Positions 7,591 to 13,636 of a stretch of DNA of 17,049 bases are shown here, one piece after another. How positions within the stretch are numbered: the first letter of the stretch is position 1; every line of letters starts with the position of its first letter. The DNA comes from JAFLCA01 sp041907145 (lineage in GTDB: Bacteria; Bdellovibrionota_C; UBA2361; JAFLCA01). The translations under genes and the position numbers were made by a program. A model generated the notes under the pieces. It was not told the DNA's origin, made no database searches, and saw only the letters and a program-made list of their open reading frames with translations. The stretch is taken from contig JAYRHW010000154.1 in the NCBI GenBank assembly GCA_041907145.1, forward strand, positions 1 through 17,049, given 5' to 3'.

Positions 7591-8040
7591 ATGGCCGAAA
7601 GAGAACGATTCAACATTGCGTCAGGGTCCCCCTGGGAGCCCTTGCGTGGGTATTCGCGAGCAGTTCAAGTCGGAGATCAACTTTTCGTGTCTGGTACCAC
7701 AGCCGTTGACGCTCGCGGCGAGGTATTCGCGGCCGGAGATGCATATGAGCAGACGAAGTATGTCATCCAAAAATTAAAGGACGTTCTGTCGACTGCCGGA
7801 TATCGCATGGATGATGTCGTTCGCACTCGATTATTCGTGACTAATATGTCCAAGTGGGATGAGTACGCCCGCGCTCATCGCGAGGCCTTCGAAAAGATTC
7901 GCCCTGCCAGTTCTATCGTTCAAGTTGATCGCCTGGTTGATCCTCGCTTGATGATAGAGATGGAACTAGATGCGGTTTTGGGCTGCCGGCTCGTCGATAG
8001 CCTGGTAGTGCCCGGGCGCAAAGGGAACACGGCGTCGTGA
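7591..8040 (+). CDS. RidA/YjgF-family protein lacking the canonical arginine
   Basis: This 149-residue protein has the chorismate-mutase-like fold of the Rid family: VGDQLFVSGTTAVDARGEV (27-45), an AYEQTKYVIQKLKDVLSTAG helix (51-70), DVVRTRLFVTNMSKWDEYAR (75-94) and a C-terminal DPRLMIEMELDAV (117-129). True RidA is a cytoplasmic enamine/imine deaminase that removes reactive 2-aminoacrylate and relies on an arginine in PARS. Here the stretch is PASS (Ser107 in its place), so it belongs to a Rid subgroup without that residue and its activity is uncertain. GAGGT five bases before the ATG is a good ribosome binding site. Its last four bases overlap the kdsB start (GTGA), which suggests translational coupling. 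Confidence 0.88.
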   Translation: MAERERFNIASGSPWEPLRGYSRAVQVGDQLFVSGTTAVDARGEVFAAGDAYEQTKYVIQKLKDVLSTAGYRMDDVVRTRLFVTNMSKWDEYARAHREAFEKIRPASSIVQVDRLVDPRLMIEMELDAVLGCRLVDSLVVPGRKGNTAS

Positions 8041-8834
8041 ACTCGGTTCAAGCGAATTCGGCTGTTATCATCATCCCATCGCGCTACGGTTCGACCCGAT
8101 TCCCTGGGAAACCGCTGGCGATTATCGCGGGCAGGAGCTTGCTGCAGCGAGTTTGGTTGATTGCCAAGGCTGTTCCGGACATCTCTCAGGTAATTGTAGC
8201 TACGGACGACGAGCGAATACGCGCACATGCAGCCTCCTTCGGTGCCGAGTGCCTGATGACCAGTCCGCAATGTCGAAATGGTAGCGAGAGAGCATGCGAA
8301 GTTATGGAAAAATTGCCGCAGCGGCCGGGCATCATCGTGAATCTACAGGGTGACGCCGTACTAACCCCGCCGCATGTGATCGCTGCCTTGCTCGATGCTA
8401 TGCGCAAGGACGCGAGCATAGAATTGGCTACTCCTGCTGTCCGCCTAAGCGAAACTCAACGTGCCTCGCTTGAGAACGCCAAACAGCAATCCGAGGTAAG
8501 TGGGACCTACGTGGTCTTTGATACGAAGCATCGAGCCCTATACTTTTCTCGAGCTCCGATTCCCAATATTCGTAAGTCCGGAGTTTCTGCCTCTGCCTTT
8601 CGTCATATCGGGATCTATGCCTACCGGCCTGCCATACTAGAGCGACTCGTGAAGCTGCCTCCCACTCCGCTTGAACAAGCGGAGCAACTTGAGCAGTTGC
8701 GCGCCCTAGAACACGGGATACCGATTGCCGTTGTGGAGGTTGACTACCATGGTCGCACGGCGTGGTCGGTCGATGCGCCTGATGATGTGAAGATGGTGGA
8801 GCGGATTCTGGCAAGCGAGGGGGAGCCAGTCTAA
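8037..8834 (+). CDS. kdsB: 3-deoxy-manno-octulosonate cytidylyltransferase (CMP-KDO synthetase)
   Basis: This 265-residue cytoplasmic enzyme should couple CTP and KDO to give CMP-KDO for the lipopolysaccharide inner core. The N-terminal nucleotide-binding loop is IIIPSRYGSTRFPGKPL (11-27). Then come VIVATDDERI (52-61), CRNGSERACEV (79-89), VNLQGD with metal-binding Asp106 (101-106), ALYFSRAPIPNIR (167-179), HIGIYAYR (190-197), LEQAEQLEQLRALEHG (212-227) and the second metal-site stretch SVDAPDD (244-250). The acidic residue that usually follows QGD, in QGDEP, is replaced: here it reads QGDAVL. KDO remains the likeliest substrate, but a related 3-deoxy sugar acid such as an 8-amino form is possible. 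I start at GTG 8037, which overlaps the RidA-like stop; AAGGGA lies about 12 bp upstream. The phosphatase-fold gene follows after 5 bp. Confidence 0.9.
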   Translation: MNSVQANSAVIIIPSRYGSTRFPGKPLAIIAGRSLLQRVWLIAKAVPDISQVIVATDDERIRAHAASFGAECLMTSPQCRNGSERACEVMEKLPQRPGIIVNLQGDAVLTPPHVIAALLDAMRKDASIELATPAVRLSETQRASLENAKQQSEVSGTYVVFDTKHRALYFSRAPIPNIRKSGVSASAFRHIGIYAYRPAILERLVKLPPTPLEQAEQLEQLRALEHGIPIAVVEVDYHGRTAWSVDAPDDVKMVERILASEGEPV

Positions 8835-8839
8835 ATCGT

Positions 8840-9511
8840 ATGTTACTTATCGTCTGCCGGCATGGAGACACTTTTGAGCCAGAGCAAACCCCCGTCTGGG
8901 TGGGCTCGCGCAACGATCTGCCCTTAGCAAAAAACGGGAAGCTCCAAGCCCAAAACACTGCGAGTGCTCTTGCGGGCTCGAAGCTTCAGTCTCCGATCGT
9001 CTATTGTGGACCTCTCGTGCGAACAAGGGATTATGCCGCCGTCCTGGCCGCTACCCTCGGATTGGGACCGCCAAAAATCGACGCAGCGCTTATTGAGATT
9101 GACTATGGCGGCTGGACCGGGCTTAACAACGAGCAGTTAGCGACGCGCTACGGCAAGCCTATGCTCGAAGCTTGGGAGAATCGCGGGCAATTTCCTCCGG
9201 CGGGCATATGGGGAGAGACTGAGGAGCATGTGCGAGCGAGAGTGGGCCAGTTTCTGAGCCGGCTTCGATCCCTGCATGACGAGTCTCAGGCCATTGTCGC
9301 CGTTACCAGTAACGGGGTTCTGCGAGTGTTGTGTCAGCACTTTGTCCTAAAGCCCAAGCCGGGTGGAAAGGAAACAAAGGTGCGAACCGGGCACAGCGGC
9401 GTTTTGGAAATGAGCGAGTCCGGGTTGGTCATTCGCGGATGGAATCTGACGGCCGAGGACCTACGAAGTATGCTGGTGAATCCCAACAAGCATCAAGCTC
9501 CGACTCGATAG
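8840..9511 (+). CDS. Histidine phosphatase superfamily protein with altered second catalytic motif
   Basis: This 223-residue protein has the phosphoglycerate-mutase-like fold. The phospho-accepting motif CRHGDT is intact (His8, with Arg7), CGPLVRTRDYA (56-66) gives the second phosphate-binding arginine, and LIEIDYGGWTGL (84-95) carries the expected acid/base glutamate, Glu86. The last motif, usually VSHGG, reads VTSNGV (155-160), so the second active-site histidine appears to be Ser157. It may still bind or slowly hydrolyse phosphoesters, or be regulatory. It begins 5 bp after kdsB and so is almost surely co-transcribed with it; its substrate might be a sugar phosphate, but the sequence does not show that. 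Its stop codon directly abuts the stop codon of the convergent CitE-like gene. Confidence 0.85.
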   Translation: MLLIVCRHGDTFEPEQTPVWVGSRNDLPLAKNGKLQAQNTASALAGSKLQSPIVYCGPLVRTRDYAAVLAATLGLGPPKIDAALIEIDYGGWTGLNNEQLATRYGKPMLEAWENRGQFPPAGIWGETEEHVRARVGQFLSRLRSLHDESQAIVAVTSNGVLRVLCQHFVLKPKPGGKETKVRTGHSGVLEMSESGLVIRGWNLTAEDLRSMLVNPNKHQAPTR

Positions 9512-10507
9512 TTAATTCTTGGTGAAGAACGCAGCAATGACTTCCGGCGCCAGCGCCAAACCGTTGGAATGTGCTGTTCGCAAGACTGACCAATAGTAGC
9601 GGTAGGAGGCACGATCATGCAGCCTGCTTCCGTAGCTAATCGGAGCCCAAGCCGCTCTCCAACCCGCGAGCACGATCTCTCCGGCGAGACTCACTTCCTG
9701 TAAGTCGGGACTCATTCCCTCGATGATTGCCGGAATCTGAGCTGGATGGATGCTCCACATTCGAGTGAAGCCGAACTGCCGCCGCGCCACACGGGCGTCC
9801 TCACGGGTCTGCTGAGAATCGCTGTACTGGGGAGTTACGTTGTGACTCGCTAATTTGCCATTGGCGATAGCGGCCGCGCAAATTTCGGATTTGGCCCGAA
9901 CGATCAGCGCATGGGAAAATTGTCCGGGACTACTCATTGCAGAGTCGGGAATAATGCCCCCATGCGCAGAAACGAAATCCATCAAGCCAAAATCGAGTCC
10001 GCGCACTCCCGGCAAAGCAGCAATTTCCCAGATCTCCCGCAGTGCTCCAAATGTTTCAATCAAAAAGTGAACTGGTATTTGGGAGCGTACTCCTCCCGCA
10101 GTTTGAGTGTCCTCCAATAGCGCCAGAACCAGTTTTGCCTCCGCGAGCGATGAGATCTTTGGCACTGTAAGATGGGAGAGGCTGCTGCCAGCAGCCGAGA
10201 CCACTGCTCTGAGGTCCTCTTGCCACCATGCACTTTGGGGATCGTGGATGCGCACCCCTATCCGTTTGAAGCGGTTGTTGACTCCGAGAACAGTCTCGAT
10301 GGCAAGGTTGCGATGGTGCTTCTCGTTACCAATAGCGGCACCGTCTTCGAGATCGACGGTTAGGTCGAAAACCGGGCCCAGCTTTCCCTGCAACTCCAGG
10401 GACTTGCCAATGAGCTTTTCGGTGCCAGCATAATGATCGCAGCACGGGGCCGACGCAGGCCGTGTCTGTGTGCCGAAGAGCGCAATCTCAGGGTGCGGAG
10501 AGCCCAT
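9512..10507 (-). CDS. HpcH/HpaI aldolase / citrate lyase beta-subunit-like (CitE-like) protein
   Basis: This 331-residue protein has the TIM-barrel CitE fold. Landmarks are LTVDLEDGAAIG (49-60), GVRIHDP with the substrate arginine Arg86 (84-90), LTVPKI (113-118), FLIET with metal ligand Glu151 (148-152), LDFGLMDF with metal ligand Asp177 (171-178), and MWSIHPAQIPAI (250-261). A C-terminal extension with LHDRASYRYYWSVL recalls a group of beta/gammaproteobacterial homologues. CitE-like proteins cleave or form malyl-CoA, citramalyl-CoA or similar 3-hydroxyacyl-CoA thioesters using Mg2+. No citrate lyase alpha or gamma subunit gene is nearby, so a stand-alone CoA-thioester lyase or hydrolase is more likely; the exact substrate is unknown. 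The ATG at 10507 has only a weak upstream AGG. The gene is divergent from the DAHP synthase gene. Confidence 0.87.
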   Translation of the reverse strand: MGSPHPEIALFGTQTRPASAPCCDHYAGTEKLIGKSLELQGKLGPVFDLTVDLEDGAAIGNEKHHRNLAIETVLGVNNRFKRIGVRIHDPQSAWWQEDLRAVVSAAGSSLSHLTVPKISSLAEAKLVLALLEDTQTAGGVRSQIPVHFLIETFGALREIWEIAALPGVRGLDFGLMDFVSAHGGIIPDSAMSSPGQFSHALIVRAKSEICAAAIANGKLASHNVTPQYSDSQQTREDARVARRQFGFTRMWSIHPAQIPAIIEGMSPDLQEVSLAGEIVLAGWRAAWAPISYGSRLHDRASYRYYWSVLRTAHSNGLALAPEVIAAFFTKN

Positions 10508-10557
10508 ACAAATTGGCTAACCTATTAAAAATTCTGAACTAATGTCCTAGGGTAATA

Positions 10558-10586
10558 TTGACTAAGGGAAAAAGAAAGTATGTACT
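10558..10586 (+). promoter_or_regulatory. Probable sigma70-type promoter for DAHP synthase
   Basis: TTGACT at 10558-10563 and TGTACT at 10581-10586 are separated by exactly 17 bp, matching five and four of six consensus bases. The box faces the DAHP synthase gene and would give a leader of about 180 nt. Confidence 0.5.
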
Positions 10587-10674
10587 AGGATGGCGCTGCG
10601 GCTGCTCCTCGTGACTAGTCGTAGGGCTGTTCCTTCTTATCCTCCTAGACCATAGTTCTTTTACCCGGTGTGCT

Positions 10675-10714
10675 GCCGCTTTATGCAGATCACTTTGAGC
10701 TGATGAAAGGCGGC
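10675..10714 (+). promoter_or_regulatory. Hairpin in the DAHP synthase leader, covering a ribosome binding site
   Basis: GCCGCTTT (10675-10682) can pair with AAAGGCGGC (10706-10714) with one bulged G. Inside, ATCA and TGAT can form a small inner stem. The right arm contains AAAGG, which is well placed to serve as ribosome binding site for the small ORF at 10720. No U-run follows, so it is not an intrinsic terminator. I suggest a translational or attenuation control element, without proof. Confidence 0.35.
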
Positions 10715-10719
10715 TTGAA

Positions 10720-10770
10720 ATGCTGTTCATAACGAGATTGCACGCGATTTTAATGATATATTTCGTGTAG
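10720..10770 (+). CDS. Putative 16-codon leader peptide upstream of DAHP synthase
   Basis: ATG at 10720 opens a 16-codon ORF (MLFITRLHAILMIYFV) ending with TAG at 10768-10770, only 3 nt before the DAHP synthase ATG. AAAGG about nine bases upstream could be its ribosome binding site, whereas the DAHP synthase start itself has none visible. Three codons are aromatic (Phe3, Tyr14, Phe15), with the Tyr-Phe pair near the end, which would suit control by aromatic amino acid supply. Short ORFs of this size also arise by chance, so this is a hypothesis. Confidence 0.3.
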   Translation: MLFITRLHAILMIYFV

Positions 10771-10773
10771 CCC

Positions 10774-11856
10774 ATGATCGTACTTCTAAAGCCAGATGCC
10801 CCCTCTACGCAGACTCGCGATGTTCTTCGCAAGCTTGCGCAGATTGGTTATGAGGGGCATGTAGTCGTTAATGGGCAGCGTCCACTCGTGAGCGTGGCTA
10901 ACGCGCGTTTGGCGGAGTCTGATCTCGAGGCTCTGATGGGGCTTCCGGGGGTAGAGAAAGTTGTGAAGTCGAATTCACCTTATCAATTGGCGTCTCGCAC
11001 GGTGCAGCCGGAGTCTACCATTGTGCGCATCACTGATAATCTCAGTTTTGGGGGCGAAGAAATTGCCGTTATCGCCGGTCCCTGCTCGGTCGAAAGTGAA
11101 GGTCAGATTCTGTCAACTGCTAAGGCAGTGGCGGCAGCCGGCGCGGTAGGATTGCGCGGAGGCGCCTTCAAGCCGCGCAGTTCTGTGTATAGTTTTCAGG
11201 GTCTCGGCGAAGAAGGCTTGCGGTTGCTGCGCCTTGCTCGCGAGGAAACGGGTCTTCCGATCATTACGGAAATCATCGATCATGAAATGCTTGATTTGTA
11301 CTTCGATGATGTCGATGTTCTGCAGGTCGGTTCTCGCAGTATGCAGAACTTCCCGTTGCTTAAAGCGGTGGGTGAATCAGGAAAGCCGGTGCTTCTCAAG
11401 CGCGGCATGATGGCCACGATTGATGAGTTCCTCATGTCTGCCGAATATATTTTAGCGGCAGGGAATCCAAATATAATTCTGTGTGAGCGCGGCATCCGCA
11501 CGTTCGAAACGTCGACGCGGAACACCTTGGATCTGAGCGCTGTGCCAGTACTGAAGGAACGCTCGCACTTGCCGGTCATCGTTGATCCTAGTCACGGTTG
11601 CGGAGTATCGAGGTACGTCTCTGCTATGAGCAAGGCCGCTATCGCCTGCGGTGCGGATGGGCTGCTTGTGGAAGTGCATATCGACCCCGCTTCTGCTTTG
11701 AGTGATGGAGCCCAAACTATCGCAACTGAGGAATTTGGGTCCCTGATGCGGGAATTAGGTCCGCTCGCCATGAGTATTGGCCGCAGCCTTTGTTCGGCGA
11801 CCAAGACCGCAGGTAGCCCCACCTTGCGCCAGGTCGTTGGCGCCGGATCTTGTTAG
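10774..11856 (+). CDS. aroF: 3-deoxy-7-phosphoheptulonate synthase (DAHP synthase), type I-beta
   Basis: This 360-residue enzyme condenses phosphoenolpyruvate and erythrose 4-phosphate to DAHP, the entry step to aromatic amino acids and the supplier of the substrate for AroB. Residues 1-70 form a ferredoxin-like regulatory domain (MIVLLKPDAP to GVEKVVK) of the kind linked to feedback inhibition by Phe or Tyr in Thermotoga-type enzymes. The barrel holds IAGPCSVES (100-108), GLRGGAFKPRSS (126-137), ITEIIDHEMLD (164-174), LLKRGM (207-212), LCERGIRTFE (236-245) and VDPSHGCG (270-277). The metal ligands Cys104, His274, Glu300 and Asp311 are all present. No chorismate mutase domain is fused. The symbol follows common naming for this subtype. 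The start lacks a Shine-Dalgarno sequence, so coupling to the small ORF just upstream is possible. Confidence 0.93.
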   Translation: MIVLLKPDAPSTQTRDVLRKLAQIGYEGHVVVNGQRPLVSVANARLAESDLEALMGLPGVEKVVKSNSPYQLASRTVQPESTIVRITDNLSFGGEEIAVIAGPCSVESEGQILSTAKAVAAAGAVGLRGGAFKPRSSVYSFQGLGEEGLRLLRLAREETGLPIITEIIDHEMLDLYFDDVDVLQVGSRSMQNFPLLKAVGESGKPVLLKRGMMATIDEFLMSAEYILAAGNPNIILCERGIRTFETSTRNTLDLSAVPVLKERSHLPVIVDPSHGCGVSRYVSAMSKAAIACGADGLLVEVHIDPASALSDGAQTIATEEFGSLMRELGPLAMSIGRSLCSATKTAGSPTLRQVVGAGSC

Positions 11857-12065
11857 CAATATGAGATTTATTGCAATTGCTGATTAAGCCAACAATCCCA
11901 GGAAGTTACCGCAGCTATTCACAGTTTATCTGGACCTCCATCGGTGCTATCATGCTTGCGCCTTCGTGGAAGGGGAGGCTGATTATTTTCTTCGCCGCCT
12001 TCGTCTAAGAGGCACATTTAAGAAAAGATTACGTTAATTTCGGAGCGTATCGTACGCCTGAATAT
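11857..12065. other. Intergenic region between DAHP synthase and the unknown 425-aa gene
   Basis: This 209-bp spacer has a weak AT-rich hairpin (GCAATA / TATTGC, 7-nt loop) immediately after the aroF stop and a short CCTTC-GTG-GAAGG hairpin at 11961-11973. Neither is a convincing terminator. No good -35/-10 pair was found. Just before the next gene a GCGTA-TCG-TACGC hairpin (12045-12057) sits between a GGAG and the start codon. Confidence 0.3.
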
Positions 12066-13343
12066 ATGTCACCTATGAGCCAAGATCCTGCGATTCAACC
12101 GACCTCCGACCTGGAGACTGGCCCGGCCACGGGACTGTCTCAGCGTGGAGCAGGTTTCTGGCCTGAGTCGCCCGGGGCGCTTGATTTGGGCCTACACGGT
12201 GATCCGCGCAAGGATCGACTCGACGGTGCGGATCTAACCGACCCAACGGCCCTTATTCGGGTGCCTCGGTTTTGGGAATTGCATAATGAGGGTGATCGTC
12301 AAGATGCCCCTAGCGGCTTGCTCTTTAATACTCGGAATGGCGGCCGCGGCACTGCCGTTGAATTGCTTGATCCCGCGCTGGTTAGAACAGTCGAATCGGA
12401 TCTTCTCACCGCGCATCGTGATTTTTTTCGTGGAGTGCTGAAGCCACGGCTCGATCCGAGATTGGATAGAGGAATGAGCGATCTGGTTCTCGACAAACTC
12501 GAGGCCAATTTCCGCGCTTATTTGGCAAGTCTGGCTGAACGGCTCGATCCGTTTTCCGAGGATCAGCGCTCACTCCGTCCGAGCTCAATTTGGACTCCGC
12601 GCTCTATCCCTTCGGAGGTATTTCTTCAAAAGTCTCGTATCACTGAAGCAGACTTGGCACTGCCGCTTCCCGAACATGCGCTACGCGGGACCTATGACTC
12701 GAAGGCCCGTGTTGGGGATCAGCCCAGTATTCTTACACACGACGCTGTTAGGGGCGAGAGACCACACAGGGTTTATACGTTCCTGGCGCGAGTACTCAAC
12801 GATCAGGGCCACCCGCTGATAGCATTTGATTTTAATCTTAATGCTCACGGCGATGATCCGACCATGCCGAACCTGCGCGGTACGGAATCAGCTGAAGCAA
12901 TTTCCTCATTGATGCGAGTTTATAAGTGCATCCCGATTGGCCAGGAGGAGGCATTCCTTAACTCGTCCAACGTTGGTGATTTCGCCGTACAGTTCTTGCT
13001 GTCTCCGAAAAGTTTTCAATTTGAACTCCAGCAACTCCTAGAAGGAGGCGCGCGCTGGTTCTCGAGTGGAGATTTGTCATTTCGCGATCGACGACCTTAT
13101 TTGGCCAAAGTTCTCGAGGTAGCTGTGATGACGGCTCATCCTGATATTGATCCGCTTACGCTCCAGATCGATGACGTTCGCCCTGATCCGCGCTCCGGCA
13201 GGCGTGATGTGTTGTTGGTGGAAGCGAATGGTGAGCTCACGAAAATTACTCTCACGCACTCCGCGCCGCCGATAAAGGATCCTACGTACATGATCAGTTT
13301 CTACGCTGAGCCACTTAGCAAGTCCCGCTTGCATCGACGTTAA
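12066..13343 (+). CDS. Hypothetical protein, 425 residues
   Basis: I do not recognise this family. The reading frame is long, has normal-looking codon use and sits between real genes on the same strand, so it is very likely coding. The protein is hydrophilic, with no signal peptide or membrane segment, and has a single cysteine (in VYKCIPIG, about residue 290). The first 60 residues look unstructured (rich in Pro, Gly, Asp, Thr). A helical stretch follows around 100-165 (VRTVESDLLTAHRDFF, SDLVLDKLEANFRAYLASLA), then mixed alpha/beta sequence including YTFLARVLNDQGHPLIAFDF (about 238-257) and a C-terminal beta-rich part (LQIDDVRPD, DVLLVEANGELTKITL). No catalytic or nucleotide-binding motif stands out. 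The start may be ATG 12066 or ATG 12075; neither has a normally spaced ribosome binding site. Confidence 0.8.
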   Translation: MSPMSQDPAIQPTSDLETGPATGLSQRGAGFWPESPGALDLGLHGDPRKDRLDGADLTDPTALIRVPRFWELHNEGDRQDAPSGLLFNTRNGGRGTAVELLDPALVRTVESDLLTAHRDFFRGVLKPRLDPRLDRGMSDLVLDKLEANFRAYLASLAERLDPFSEDQRSLRPSSIWTPRSIPSEVFLQKSRITEADLALPLPEHALRGTYDSKARVGDQPSILTHDAVRGERPHRVYTFLARVLNDQGHPLIAFDFNLNAHGDDPTMPNLRGTESAEAISSLMRVYKCIPIGQEEAFLNSSNVGDFAVQFLLSPKSFQFELQQLLEGGARWFSSGDLSFRDRRPYLAKVLEVAVMTAHPDIDPLTLQIDDVRPDPRSGRRDVLLVEANGELTKITLTHSAPPIKDPTYMISFYAEPLSKSRLHRR

Positions 13344-13497
13344 TCTGAACAAATTTCCTAGGACTCAAGTGAGCCAGAGGGTAGAATCTCCCTTGTCGTC
13401 CTTAACCCTACGCTCATGAATCCTTAAATCTGGAAGTGTTGCTCTCTCCTCATTAGAGCGCGTGCTCACCACCGATCCACTGCGATTTACCGCCAGC

Positions 13498-13503
13498 TAT
13501 AAT
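13498..13503 (+). promoter_or_regulatory. Possible -10 box upstream of pstS
   Basis: TATAAT at 13498-13503 is a perfect -10 hexamer 133 bp before the preferred pstS start. At the expected -35 distance stands ATCCAC, a poor match. PhoB-dependent promoters typically lack a good -35, but I could not see a convincing pair of PHO-box repeats here. The rest of 13344-13636 holds no gene or clear terminator. Confidence 0.35.
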
Positions 13504-13636
13504 GTTCATGCCCCCAACACGCTCACACAATTCTAACTTAATTCTCGCGGCCCGATAACCTGCCGATGAGACGTTCGCTGCGGCATTTGGCAAGATAGCC
13601 ATGTCTCGCTTGACTACTTATCTGAGGAAATTTTCT

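Noticed and set aside
8428..8958. A 176-codon minus-strand frame over the kdsB-phosphatase junction
   Set aside because: It crosses two well-supported genes antisense and its product is low in structure, rich in Pro, Arg and Ser.
10590..10655. A second short leader ORF (ATG at 10590, 21 codons) in the aroF spacer
   Set aside because: Its ATG almost touches the -10 box, it has no usable ribosome binding site and it is not enriched in aromatic codons.
10539..10832. A 97-codon minus-strand frame in the aroF spacer
   Set aside because: It overlaps the aroF start and the proposed promoter, has no ribosome binding site and no recognisable product.
13344..13636. PHO box upstream of pstS
   Set aside because: I looked for paired CTGTCAT-like repeats about 10 bp upstream of the TATAAT at 13498 and found only weak partial matches, so PhoB control is expected from the family but not shown by the sequence.
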